Part shown: in pieces, positions 19,272 to 27,867 of the stretch
Layout: the number at the start of each line of letters is the position of its first letter
Position numbering within the stretch: position 1 is the first letter of the stretch
Assembly (NCBI GenBank): GCA_963668655.2
Contig: CAXXPQ010000001.1
Span: forward strand, 868,001 to 932,000
DNA length: 64,000 nucleotides
DNA from: G963668655 sp963668655
GTDB lineage: Bacteria > Myxococcota_A > SURF-8
Direction of reading: 5' to 3'
Program-made: the position numbers and the translations under genes
The notes under the pieces: model-generated
What the model saw: only the letters and a program-made list of their open reading frames with translations
Told to the model about the DNA's origin: nothing
Databases searched by the model: none

Positions 19272-19336
19272 GGGAGAATTCCGGCCCGTCCGAAAATCGG
19301 GCGGAGTCGAGATCAAAACGAAAGGAGGTGAGAAAC

Positions 19337-20014
19337 ATGAGTGATATCGCAAACGTATTGAATGCCAATACGGGCATCAGCCAGAGTCAGGAAAGCTCGG
19401 CGACCATCAGCGGCGGCTCCATGGGCCAGGACGAGTTCATGAAGCTCCTGGTCACCCAGTTGAGCAACCAGGATCCGCTTTCCCCGATGAAGAACGAGGA
19501 ATTCGTCGCGCAGCTGGCCCAGTTCTCCAGCCTGGAACAATTGGTAAACGTCAACGAACGCCTGGATGGCCTCGCTGTCGCGCAACTGAGCCAGAACGGA
19601 GCTTCGGCGGTGAACTTCATCGGAAAGGACGTCCGCGCCATGGCCGACTGGGTGGAAGTGGACGGCGAAAATCCCGCCGATCTGAATTTCGAGCTTCTGG
19701 GCAACGCCGAGGACGTGACCGTCACCATCAAGGACGAGGACGGAAACGTGGTGCGCAGCATGAGTCTGTCCGACATGAAGCAGGGCAGTCAATCCGTATC
19801 CTGGGACGGGAAGGACAAGAACGGAAGCCCCGTGGCCGCCGGAACCTACACCGTCAACGTGGATGCCGAAAACGAGAACGGATCGTCCGTGGGCGCCTAC
19901 GCCGTGGCGGTGGGCCGGGTGGAAGGAATTTCCTACGAAAACGGCTATCCGGAACTGAGCATCGGCGACCATCGCATCTCTCTGTCGGACATCATCGAAG
20001 TCATGGAGGAATAA
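19337..20014 (+). CDS. flgD: Flagellar hook assembly protein FlgD
   Basis: 225 aa. ATG 19337 follows a perfect AAAGGAGGTGA ribosome-binding site at 19321-19331. The N-terminal motif GQDEFMKLLVTQLSNQDPLS is diagnostic; the C-terminal half is the FlgD Ig-like/tudor region (QSVSWDGKDKNGSPVAAGTY). It caps the growing hook and is removed on completion. The next gene starts 1 bp after the stop. Confidence 0.95.
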   Translation: MSDIANVLNANTGISQSQESSATISGGSMGQDEFMKLLVTQLSNQDPLSPMKNEEFVAQLAQFSSLEQLVNVNERLDGLAVAQLSQNGASAVNFIGKDVRAMADWVEVDGENPADLNFELLGNAEDVTVTIKDEDGNVVRSMSLSDMKQGSQSVSWDGKDKNGSPVAAGTYTVNVDAENENGSSVGAYAVAVGRVEGISYENGYPELSIGDHRISLSDIIEVMEE

Positions 20015-20015
20015 C

Positions 20016-20414
20016 ATGAACCACCGGATCGACCCGAATTTCGTGGCGGGGATCCGGCCCGGAAGGGACGCGGCGAAGGAGCGCCCGAACCCCACCGGCG
20101 GCGGGAAAAACGAAACGGATTTCAAGACCCTGCTGGATGAAGCCCGAAACGAACAGGTGCGTTTCTCGAACCACGCCGTCCAACGGATGGAACGGCGCAA
20201 CATTTCCCTTTCACGGGACGACATCGGATTGCTGCGGGAAGGATTCCGCCGCGCCGAGGAGAAGGGATCCAAGGAATCCCTGCTGCTTATGGATCGTACG
20301 GCCTTCGTGATCAACGTGCCCGATCGCACCGTCATCACCGCCGTGGACCAGGAAAACATGAAGGAAAAGACGTTCACCAACATCGACAGCGCCATCCTGC
20401 TTTCGAGAAAGTGA
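20016..20414 (+). CDS. Flagellar operon protein, TIGR02530-like
   Basis: 132 aa. It contains RFSNHAVQRMERRNI and LLMDRTAFVINVPDRTVITA, characteristic of the small protein found between flgD and flgE in many bacteria (TIGR02530). Its role is unproven; it may act as a chaperone or regulator of hook assembly. GGAGGA lies 5 bp before the ATG, inside the end of flgD. Confidence 0.88.
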   Translation: MNHRIDPNFVAGIRPGRDAAKERPNPTGGGKNETDFKTLLDEARNEQVRFSNHAVQRMERRNISLSRDDIGLLREGFRRAEEKGSKESLLLMDRTAFVINVPDRTVITAVDQENMKEKTFTNIDSAILLSRK

Positions 20415-20548
20415 GCGCAAATACGGCACGGATGCAACCTCGACCTCATGGATGAACCGCAACGATCGAGGGCTGGCCCTCCCGCTGGAGGAGGCCCTCC
20501 CGGAACGGCTCCCGGCCGCCTGCCGGAGCCACGACACAGGAGGTTCGC

Positions 20549-21847
20549 ATGTCTCTTTACGGTTCTCTGTATTCCGCCATCACGGGATTGAACACCAACG
20601 GCGTCTCCATGTCCATCATCGGAGACAATCTCGCCAACATCAACACCATCGGTTACAAGCGCGCCCGCGCCAGCTTCCAGGACATGATGGCCTATCCCGT
20701 CATCGGGGCGGGCCGGGATTCCCTGGTGGGGCGCGGCGCCATGCTGGAGGACGTGGAACAACTCTTCAACCAGGGGTCTTTCATGAATACCGGAAACGGC
20801 CTTGATCTGGCCATCAACGGAAACGGCTTTTTCATCGTCAACGGTAACGTGGGGGGCCAGGAAACCAATTTCTTCACCCGCGACGGCCAGTTCCACGTGG
20901 ACAAGGACGGTTACATGACCACCATGTCCGGCCTGCGGCTCCAGGGCTACATGGCCGACGCGGCCGGGAATATCGGATCGACCCTGGGAGATATCCAGTT
21001 CAACGGCTCCACGTCGCCGGTATCTCCGACCACGGAGGTCAGCCTTACCGCCAACCTGAATTTCGAGGACGAAGCCATCGTGGGCGGCTTCGATCCGACG
21101 GATCCCGACGGCACCAGCAATTTCAGCACCTCCATCAGCGTCTACGACGCCCTGGGCGGGTCGCACAACATGACCGTCTATTTCAGCAAAAGCGACACCA
21201 ACCCGAACCAGTGGGCGTTCAACGCCATGCTGGAGGACGGCACCACCGCCGTCGCTTCGGGAACGATCAACTTCACCGACGACGGGAAACTCTTGAATTA
21301 CTCGCCGTCTTCCTTCAACCTGGCCCTGCCGGGGCCCGCCGGGGGACAGAATATCTCCTTCGACTTCGGCGACCCCATGGACATCGACGGCGACGGCACG
21401 GCGGACGCCGCCGGCGGTACGGGGCTGTTGGGAATCACCAATTTCGCCTCCACCAGCAATCTCATCAGCCAGAGCCAGGACGGGTATCCTCCGGGAGATC
21501 TGTTCAGCCTGAACATCGACGAGGACGGCCTCATCGTGGGATCCTTCACGAACGGGCAGAAACGCACCCTGGGAAGCCTGGCCCTGGCCGACTTCAACGG
21601 GGCGGGGCTGCGCCGGATGGGCTCCAACCTGTGGCAGTCCACCACGCAGAGCGGCGAGCCCAACATCGGTTTCGCCAGTACCGGAACCCGGGGCGCCATC
21701 AATTCCTCCGTGCTGGAGCAGTCCAACGTGGACATGGCTTCGGAATTCGTCAACATGATCGTGGCCCAGCGCGGATACCAGGCCAACAGCCGCACCATCA
21801 CCACGGCGGATCAGCTCATGCAGGAGGCCATCAACATGAAGCGGTAA
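20549..21847 (+). CDS. flgE: Flagellar hook protein FlgE
   Basis: 432 aa. It starts MSLYGSLYSAITGLNTNG with IIGDNLANINTIGYKRARASF, the hook form of the rod/hook motif. The central variable region carries a Gly/Ser/Asp-rich domain. The C-terminus (VDMASEFVNMIVAQRGYQAN) is the conserved hook helix. ACAGGAGGT lies 6 bp upstream of the ATG. The preceding 134-bp gap holds a GC-rich hairpin but no clear promoter. A strong terminator follows about 75 bp downstream. Confidence 0.95.
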   Translation: MSLYGSLYSAITGLNTNGVSMSIIGDNLANINTIGYKRARASFQDMMAYPVIGAGRDSLVGRGAMLEDVEQLFNQGSFMNTGNGLDLAINGNGFFIVNGNVGGQETNFFTRDGQFHVDKDGYMTTMSGLRLQGYMADAAGNIGSTLGDIQFNGSTSPVSPTTEVSLTANLNFEDEAIVGGFDPTDPDGTSNFSTSISVYDALGGSHNMTVYFSKSDTNPNQWAFNAMLEDGTTAVASGTINFTDDGKLLNYSPSSFNLALPGPAGGQNISFDFGDPMDIDGDGTADAAGGTGLLGITNFASTSNLISQSQDGYPPGDLFSLNIDEDGLIVGSFTNGQKRTLGSLALADFNGAGLRRMGSNLWQSTTQSGEPNIGFASTGTRGAINSSVLEQSNVDMASEFVNMIVAQRGYQANSRTITTADQLMQEAINMKR

Positions 21848-21922
21848 CCTCTTTCGGGGGCGGCCGACGGTGGGAAACGCCGTTGGCCGTTCTTTCCCGT
21901 TCACGAACGTTTCCGAACGCCC

Positions 21923-21957
21923 ACGGGCGGAGGTCGATCCTCCGCCCGTTTTCATTT
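21923..21957 (+). terminator. Intrinsic terminator of the flgB-flgE unit
   Basis: A perfect 11-bp stem ACGGGCGGAGG / CCTCCGCCCGT (21923-21933/21939-21949) with a 5-nt loop is followed by TTTTCATTTT. It ends the first flagellar transcription unit. Confidence 0.85.
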
Positions 21958-22268
21958 TCATTCCAAACGAACACGGCGAATCCTCGTCACTGCGGCGATT
22001 GTTCGCGGTCATCGATTCCCGGCCGACGTACGTCGAATGACGCTTTTTCCCCCCGGGACCGAAATCGGCGTCAGTGGCTTGACGCCCGGGCTGGAATGTT
22101 GACTGTCTGGCCGCCTGTCCCAATGGCCGGGGAAGTCGCCCCGGTTGGAATACGGATATTTCCGCTTTCCGTTTCGGAGAAAGAATGGACGAAAACAGTC
22201 AAACATTCCGAGAGGTTGCCGATAGAAAGAATTAATGATTTCGTGACCTTTCTCTTTGGCGGCAAGAC

Positions 22269-22284
22269 TGGTACGGCCCTTGCA
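22269..22284 (+). promoter_or_regulatory. Sigma-54 type promoter of motA-flhB unit
   Basis: TGGTAC (22269-22274), GGCCC, TTGC (22280-22283) followed by A. Spacing is correct, with one mismatch in the -24 element. The predicted start near 22296 leaves about 48 nt to motA. Confidence 0.75.
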
Positions 22285-22343
22285 AAGAACAAGGCCGAGC
22301 GCATGGTTTGCCATTAACGAACCGACTGAAAACAGGTGGAAAG

Positions 22344-23117
22344 ATGGATCTGGCAACTTTACTGGGATTGGGTGGAGCCTTTGCCGTGGTGGTGGGGGGA
22401 ATTCTGGTGGGTTCCTCTCTCTCGATCTTCATTGACATCCCCTCGGTGCTCATCGTCGTGATCGGATCGCTTTTCGCGGCCATGGCGGCGTTTCGCCTGG
22501 GAGACATGATCGGGATCGCCAAAGTCGTAAAGAACGCTTTTCTTTATTCCAGCCTGCCACTGTCCAACTTGGCCCGGTTGCTGATCGAAATGTCCATCCG
22601 GGCGCGCAAGGAAGGTCTGTTGGCGCTGGAAGGCATGGTGGCGGACGTGACCGATCCGTTCATGTCGAAGGGCATCCAACTCGTCGTGGACGGCCATGAG
22701 GTGGAGGACGTGGACAAGATTCTCTCGGCGGAGATCGACGCGGTGGAAAACCGGCATAAAATGGGCGCAGAGCTTTTTCTGACCCTGGCCATGTATTCAC
22801 CCGCGCTGGGGCTGATCGGCACGCTCATCGGTCTGGTGCAGATGCTTCAAAACATGTCGGATCCGTCCTCCATCGGTCCGGCCATGGCGGTGGCGCTCAT
22901 CACCACCTTCTACGGTGCGATCCTGGCCAACATGGTCTACAACCCCATCGCGAACAAGCTCATGGTGCGGGCGAAGGAGGAGAGCGAGGCGAAAGAGATG
23001 ATCCTGGCCGGAATCCTGGCCATTTCCAACGGGGACAATCCCCGTATCGTGGAACAGAAGTTGAACTCGTTCCTGCCGGTGCAGCAGCAGGTTTCGATGT
23101 TCGCCAACGAGGAATAG
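22344..23117 (+). CDS. motA: Flagellar stator protein MotA
   Basis: 257 aa. ATG 22344 has AGGTGG 5-10 bp upstream. Four membrane segments are visible: two at the N-terminus (LATLLGLGGAFAVVVGGILVG, then IPSVLIVVIGSLFAAMAAF) and two around residues 147-205 (FLTLAMYSPALGLIGTLIG, ALITTFYGAILANMVYNPIA). The cytoplasmic loop between them contacts FliG. MotA forms a pentamer around a MotB dimer and converts ion flow to torque. Two MotB-like genes follow. Confidence 0.95.
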   Translation: MDLATLLGLGGAFAVVVGGILVGSSLSIFIDIPSVLIVVIGSLFAAMAAFRLGDMIGIAKVVKNAFLYSSLPLSNLARLLIEMSIRARKEGLLALEGMVADVTDPFMSKGIQLVVDGHEVEDVDKILSAEIDAVENRHKMGAELFLTLAMYSPALGLIGTLIGLVQMLQNMSDPSSIGPAMAVALITTFYGAILANMVYNPIANKLMVRAKEESEAKEMILAGILAISNGDNPRIVEQKLNSFLPVQQQVSMFANEE

Positions 23118-23151
23118 CCCCGGATTTGAACCGGACGGAAAGATTCATCGG

Positions 23152-23874
23152 ATGCCCAGAAAGAAGAAATCAGAGGAAGAAGAAGGCAAGCCGGATTCCT
23201 TCACCGCGTTGTTTCTCGCGCTGTCGATCATCCTGCTGGCGTTCTTCATTCTTCTCAACACCATGGCCACGCTGGAGGTCAAGAAGGCGCGCGCGGCGCT
23301 GCTTTCGTTTCAGGGAAGCCGGGATGGCATGGGGTTGTTCGGGCAGGGCGTCGGGTTGTCGAAGGATACGGAGAAAACCACGGGAGAAAAGCCGGACATT
23401 CTGAGCATGGAGGCCGTGCAGCAGATGCTGAGTCAGTCGCTGAGCAAGTGGGGCGAGGAAAAAGATTACGTGGACGCCTACGAGGACGAGCGCAAGCTGG
23501 TCATCACCATGAAAAACAAGGCGCTGTTCCGCGTGGGAACGGAAAAGCTGAACCCTTACATTTTCGGCCTTCTCGACCAGGTGGGCGCCATGGTCAAGCA
23601 AAGCGGAATTCCGCTGACGGTGGAAGGGCACAGCGATTCCTCTCCGGCGAGGGGCAAGGATTCCAACTGGGTGCTTTCCGCCCGGCGAACCATCGAGGTC
23701 TGGCGCTATCTCATCGACGGAGTGGGCGTTCCGCCCTCCCTGGTGGAAGGTGAGTCCTTCGGAGACAAGCACCCCCTGGCCTCGAACGACACGGCCGAGG
23801 GACGGAGCAAGAACCGCCGGGTGGATCTGGTGTTCTATAAGAACCGCATGCCGAAAGCCGAAGGGAACCGCTGA
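23152..23874 (+). CDS. MotB-like OmpA-domain protein lacking the ion-carrying Asp
   Basis: 240 aa. A basic/acidic N-terminus and one membrane helix (about residues 20-40, ALFLALSIILLAFFILLNTM) are followed by an intact OmpA/MotB peptidoglycan-binding domain with EGHSDSS, NWVLSARRTIEV and NRRVDLVF. Aligned on the FF pair with the next gene's helix, the universally conserved Asp of MotB is Ala23. It therefore cannot carry protons in the usual way. Its stop TGA overlaps the next ATG, so the two proteins should be made in coupled fashion. Possible roles: anchoring partner in a mixed stator dimer, or a motor accessory protein. Confidence 0.85.
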   Translation: MPRKKKSEEEEGKPDSFTALFLALSIILLAFFILLNTMATLEVKKARAALLSFQGSRDGMGLFGQGVGLSKDTEKTTGEKPDILSMEAVQQMLSQSLSKWGEEKDYVDAYEDERKLVITMKNKALFRVGTEKLNPYIFGLLDQVGAMVKQSGIPLTVEGHSDSSPARGKDSNWVLSARRTIEVWRYLIDGVGVPPSLVEGESFGDKHPLASNDTAEGRSKNRRVDLVFYKNRMPKAEGNR

Positions 23875-24581
23875 TGGCCGGAGTGGATCGCAACGCATGG
23901 ATGATGACTTTCAGCGATCTGGTGACGTTGATGATTACCTTCTTCGTGATGCTCATGTCCATGTCCGTCATGGACGCCGAAAAGGTCAAGGAAGCCTTCC
24001 AGTTCTTCCCGGGCTCCGGGAAGAGCATGGGCGGCGGCGTTTCCGAGCGCGCGGCCAACATGAAAGTCCTGGTGCCTCAGCCCAAGATCACATCGAAGAC
24101 CGCGCCGAAGCGTTGGACGGACGAACAGGATCTCCAACCTTTTCACGCCTTGACCGACTGGCTGCGCGCCCGCTTCGATGAACGGGAATTCGATGTGGTC
24201 CGGCGGGACGACGCGTACGAGATCCACCTGGACAACGGGCTGGTCTTCGAGCCCGGAAAGACGAAGATCCGCAAGAGTTTCGATCCGTTTCTGTCCGAGC
24301 TGACCGCCATGCTGTCCGGGCAGAGCGCCGTGCGGCTGAAAATCCGTGTTTTCAATACGGATAAAAAGGAATTGGCCAAGACCAAGGGAATCGATTCCCT
24401 CTGGGAACTGGCCGTGCAGCGGGGCGGCGTGCTGGCGGATTTCCTGGAACGCCGTTACGGACTCGAGGGAAGCCGGATTTCCATGATGGGATACGGGGAG
24501 GAGGAAGCGCCGTCCGACGGCTGGAAGACGGCGGCCGGAGGCCAGCGCATCGAATTCGTATTTATGGAAAGAGAACTGTAA
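23874..24581 (+). CDS. motB: Flagellar stator protein MotB with degenerate peptidoglycan domain
   Basis: 235 aa. The N-terminus AWMMTFSDLVTLMITFFVML is a classic MotB membrane helix with the proton-carrying Asp15. The C-terminal OmpA-type domain is present but degraded: the usual GHTD signature is replaced by VFNTDK, and NRRVE-type residues by GQRIEFVF, so peptidoglycan binding is doubtful. Complementary to the preceding gene, which keeps the binding signature and lacks the Asp. Located in motA-motB-motB-fliL order. Confidence 0.88.
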   Translation: MAGVDRNAWMMTFSDLVTLMITFFVMLMSMSVMDAEKVKEAFQFFPGSGKSMGGGVSERAANMKVLVPQPKITSKTAPKRWTDEQDLQPFHALTDWLRARFDEREFDVVRRDDAYEIHLDNGLVFEPGKTKIRKSFDPFLSELTAMLSGQSAVRLKIRVFNTDKKELAKTKGIDSLWELAVQRGGVLADFLERRYGLEGSRISMMGYGEEEAPSDGWKTAAGGQRIEFVFMEREL

Positions 24582-24616
24582 GTTTCACGTCAATCGATAT
24601 TGGAAGGACCAAAGCC

Positions 24617-25123
24617 ATGGCCGAGCCGAACGAAGTCGAGGAAAAGCAGGAAAAAAAGGGCGGGATGATGGTGCCGTTATTGGCGCTCAACCTGCTGGCC
24701 GTCATCGGAATCGGGGTCTACCTGGTGTTCTTCGGAGGAGGAAACCAGAACGCGGCCGCCCAGGCGGGCATGGAAAAAGTGGACGCCTACGCGGAAGCCA
24801 AGGGCGCGGAGACCGACGCCATGGGGCCTCTGGTGGAATTCGAATCGTTTCTGGTGAATCTGGACGAGCCGGGAGCGAACCGCTATCTGAAGGCGGTGGT
24901 CCAGTTGGAACTGGACAGCCCGGAAAGCGCGGACGAGGTGCGCACCCGCATGGTGCAGATGCGGGACATCATCATCACCTACCTTTCCTCGCTGAATTAC
25001 AGCCAGACCCAGGGCGTAGTGAACAAGGAAATCATCCGTACGTCGCTGATAAAGAAGATTTCCGCCCAGGTCAGCAAGGGAAAGGCCAAAAACCTTTTCT
25101 TCACCGAATTCGTCATTCAGTAA
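24617..25123 (+). CDS. fliL: Flagellar basal-body-associated protein FliL
   Basis: 168 aa. One N-terminal membrane helix (MMVPLLALNLLAVIGIGVYL) leads to the FliL domain with LVEFESFLVNLDEPGANRYL and the conserved end KNLFFTEFVIQ. FliL surrounds the stator units and supports torque. The ribosome-binding site is AAGGACC. It lies between motB and fliM, the usual place. Confidence 0.95.
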   Translation: MAEPNEVEEKQEKKGGMMVPLLALNLLAVIGIGVYLVFFGGGNQNAAAQAGMEKVDAYAEAKGAETDAMGPLVEFESFLVNLDEPGANRYLKAVVQLELDSPESADEVRTRMVQMRDIIITYLSSLNYSQTQGVVNKEIIRTSLIKKISAQVSKGKAKNLFFTEFVIQ

Positions 25124-25141
25124 GCGAAGCGCGGAGCGGAT

Positions 25142-26155
25142 ATGGAACAGGTACTCAGCCAGAACGAAGTCAACGCCCTTCTCGAAGCCGTCAACGACGG
25201 CCGCCTGGAAGTGGAGTCCGACAACAAGGAAGTGGTGGAGGGTCGGGACTACCAGACCTACGACCTCACCAGCCAGGACAAGATCATTCGCGGTCGCATG
25301 GCCGGGCTGGAGATCATCCACGATCGCCTGATCCGCTATCTCCAGATCGCCATGACCGGCGTCCTGCGAAAAATGGTGGAAGTGCAGCTTGAATTCAGCG
25401 GACTGATGAAGTTCGGCGAGTTCATCAACCAGTTGATCGCCCCCACCTGTCTGAATCTCATCAAGATGCCGCCCCTGCGGGGTGTGGCCATGGTGGCGCT
25501 CGAAAGCCGCTTCATTCTCAGCCTGCTGAATTCCTTCTTCGGCGGCCACGGCGCCGACGACCGGGACGTTCCGGACCTGGAGACCCGGGACTTCACGATG
25601 ATCGAGATGAACATCCTCAGAAAGGTCATGCGCGTGATCCTGGGAGAACTGGACAAGGCCTGGCATCCCGTTTACGAAATCAAGTCGGGCTACCTGCGCA
25701 CGGAAACCAATCCCCAGTTCGTGGGCGGCATTCCCAACTCCGACGTCATCATCAACACCCAGTACACCATCGCCTTCGAAAACGCCGTGGGCGTGCTGAA
25801 CATCGTCATCCCGTATTCCATGATCGAGCCCATCAAGCAGAAACTCAGCGCCACCAGCCACAGCGAGGAACAGGAACTGGATATGTACTGGATCCGGCGG
25901 CTGAAGGAACAGATGATGAAGGCGCACGTCAATCTTCTGGTGGAACTGGGACGGGCCGAGATCAGCGTGAGCGAACTGAAGCAGCTTCAGGTGGGCGACG
26001 TCATCATGCTCAACAGCGACGCCACGAAGCCCTTGACCCTGAAGATCGAGGACGAGGAGAAAATGACCGGCATGCCCATCATCCACAAGGGACACATGGC
26101 GCTGCGGGTGCTGAACAACAACATCCGGAAATCGCCCGAAAAGGCGCAACCGTAA
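25142..26155 (+). CDS. fliM: Flagellar motor switch protein FliM
   Basis: 337 aa. The N-terminus VLSQNEVNALLEAV is the region normally bound by CheY-P (here without the full LSQEEIDALL form). GRMAGLEIIHDRLIR and the middle CheC-like domain follow, and the C-terminal SpoA/SPOA domain has LVELGRAEISVSELKQLQVG. C-ring subunit controlling rotation direction. It is 20 bp before fliN. Confidence 0.95.
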   Translation: MEQVLSQNEVNALLEAVNDGRLEVESDNKEVVEGRDYQTYDLTSQDKIIRGRMAGLEIIHDRLIRYLQIAMTGVLRKMVEVQLEFSGLMKFGEFINQLIAPTCLNLIKMPPLRGVAMVALESRFILSLLNSFFGGHGADDRDVPDLETRDFTMIEMNILRKVMRVILGELDKAWHPVYEIKSGYLRTETNPQFVGGIPNSDVIINTQYTIAFENAVGVLNIVIPYSMIEPIKQKLSATSHSEEQELDMYWIRRLKEQMMKAHVNLLVELGRAEISVSELKQLQVGDVIMLNSDATKPLTLKIEDEEKMTGMPIIHKGHMALRVLNNNIRKSPEKAQP

Positions 26156-26174
26156 CCGAAGAAGCGAGGACGTC

Positions 26175-26513
26175 ATGTCGGAAGAATTGAAAGAGGCCAT
26201 CCAGGAAGAAATCAAGGCGCGGGAAGCCGAGGAGGCTACGGACGCCAACCAGCGGAATCTGGACCTGATTCTGGACATTCCGCTGGAAGTCTCCGTGGAA
26301 CTGGGCCGCAACAAGATGCTCATCAACGATCTTCTGCAACTGGGACAGGGATCGGTGATCGAACTGAACAAACTGGCCGGAGAACCGCTGGAGGTGCTGG
26401 TCAACGGGCGGCTGGTCGCCCGGGGCGAGGTGGTGGTGCTGCACGACAAATTCGGCGTGCGTCTCACCGACATCATCAGTCCCAACGAACGGCTTCAGAA
26501 GCTGGCGGGCTGA
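26175..26513 (+). CDS. fliN: Flagellar motor switch protein FliN
   Basis: 112 aa. An acidic N-terminal helix is followed by a single SpoA domain: DIPLEVSVELGRNKMLINDL, VNGRLVARGEVVVLHDKFGV, and ends with RLTDIISPNERLQKL. C-ring subunit working with FliM and docking FliH. Length and motifs are canonical. Confidence 0.95.
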   Translation: MSEELKEAIQEEIKAREAEEATDANQRNLDLILDIPLEVSVELGRNKMLINDLLQLGQGSVIELNKLAGEPLEVLVNGRLVARGEVVVLHDKFGVRLTDIISPNERLQKLAG

Positions 26514-26531
26514 AGGAACGGGAGATCGATC

Positions 26532-27863
26532 ATGAAACGAAACCGGATTCGACGAATCGTGATTTCGGTGTTGATCCTGGGGCTTTTCGTTCCCGCCGGA
26601 GCGGAGGCGGCCGGCCGACACCTGACCGGCATCCGGGTGGAGCCCGGAGAGGACGCCGTGGAGATCCGCCTCGGCATCGAGAACAACGGTTCCCGGCGGC
26701 TGGGCAGCGTGTATTACTCCGGAAAGCGCATCCGGATCCAGGTGGACGACACCGATATCCCGGACCGCAAGCGGCTGTCGGTCACGCCGAAGGACAACCT
26801 TGTGGGGCCGGTGACCGCCGTACGCAAGTCCGATGGGGTGCAGTTGTCCATTCAACTGAAATCCCGCGTCCATTCCATGCTGGAATACATCGCCTTCGAT
26901 CCCCGCGAGGATCGGACCGTCATCACCTTCCGGAAGCCCCTCGCCCTGCGCGAAGCGGGAGGGGAGGCCGTGCAGATCGGGCGGATTCCCGGAGAGGACG
27001 CCATGGAAGAAGCCGCCGAGATCCCGGAGAAAGCCGTGGCGGAGGTCGCGTCGCCCGCGGTCGAGCCGCCCGCGGGAGAGGAAACGCCGAAACCGGCGGA
27101 AAATCCGAAGGAGAAACCGGAAAAAACCTCTCTTCCCCTGGGCGAGGCGCTGATTCCCCTCGTCACCCCGAAGGAACTGCAAACGTCGTCTTCCTCCGGA
27201 AAACCCGCCAAGATGGGCAAGAATTACGAGAAGAAGAAGAAAGCCATGATGGCGGAACTTTTCGGAACGGAAGAGAAAGCGGAAAAAAAACAGGAACCGG
27301 CCGCTCCGGCGGAGACGCCGAAGGCCGCGGAGGAAAAAGCGAATTTCAAGATCGGCGAGGACGTGGTGGATCTCACCAAGCTGTACATCATGGCGGGAGC
27401 CATCGTCTTTCTGGGCGGTTTGTGGCTTCTGGCCGGCCGTGGCCGGAAAAACCGCTTCGCCCGGCTGGCGGAAGAGCCGTTCAACGTGCTGAAAAGCAAG
27501 AAGATCGGAAAAAACCGCAAAATCATGGTGGTGGAAGCGGAAGGACGCAAACTGCTCCTGTCCGACGAGGGGCGGGGCGTGAAACTGGTGGCCGAGCTGG
27601 ATGGAAAGGGAAAGCCGGGAAAGACGGAGATATCGGACCTCGGGCTTTCCGAAGACGACTCCATGGATCGCAGCCAGGTGATCCCGCTTCCCGTGCGCGG
27701 TCCCTCCGTGGTGGGCGCGACGCCGGCCTCCAAACGCCCCAGTTTTTTCGGCGAATCGAGCGTCGGATCGGACGCCTTCCCGCCGAAAGCCGAATCGGAA
27801 CCCTCCCCGGACAGCGATGAATCGTTGCGAAAAAAGCTTCGGGCGCTGCGGCAGGGGAGATAA
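26532..27863 (+). CDS. fliO: FliO fused to an N-terminal AMIN-like domain
   Basis: 443 aa, several times longer than enterobacterial FliO. It has a signal peptide (about residues 1-25, ending AGAEA-AG), a beta-rich AMIN-like domain (LTGIRVEPGEDAVEIRLGIE, about residues 30-140), and a long Glu/Pro/Lys linker. One membrane helix follows near residue 284 (LYIMAGAIVFLGGLWLL), then the short FliO cytoplasmic region (KSKKIGKNRKIMVVEAEGRK). FliO assists assembly of the FliP ring in the export gate. It sits directly before fliP, and the AMIN-like part should be periplasmic. Confidence 0.82.
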   Translation: MKRNRIRRIVISVLILGLFVPAGAEAAGRHLTGIRVEPGEDAVEIRLGIENNGSRRLGSVYYSGKRIRIQVDDTDIPDRKRLSVTPKDNLVGPVTAVRKSDGVQLSIQLKSRVHSMLEYIAFDPREDRTVITFRKPLALREAGGEAVQIGRIPGEDAMEEAAEIPEKAVAEVASPAVEPPAGEETPKPAENPKEKPEKTSLPLGEALIPLVTPKELQTSSSSGKPAKMGKNYEKKKKAMMAELFGTEEKAEKKQEPAAPAETPKAAEEKANFKIGEDVVDLTKLYIMAGAIVFLGGLWLLAGRGRKNRFARLAEEPFNVLKSKKIGKNRKIMVVEAEGRKLLLSDEGRGVKLVAELDGKGKPGKTEISDLGLSEDDSMDRSQVIPLPVRGPSVVGATPASKRPSFFGESSVGSDAFPPKAESEPSPDSDESLRKKLRALRQGR

Positions 27864-27867
27864 AACC

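Larger units (their letters stand above)
21848..22343 (+). other. 496-bp gap between flgE and motA
   Basis: No gene is visible. The gap contains the terminator at 21923, a perfect 12-bp palindrome CGACGTACGTCG at 22024-22035, and the sigma-54 type promoter at 22269. The palindrome lies about 240 bp upstream of that promoter, within reach of a DNA-looping activator, but it has no matching copy upstream of the other sigma-54 promoters, so a regulatory role is unproven. Confidence 0.6.

Noticed and set aside
20415..20548. A sigma-54 promoter before flgE (CGGCACGGATGCAA)
   Set aside because: The distance between GG and GC is only 7 bases, so the spacing rule fails.
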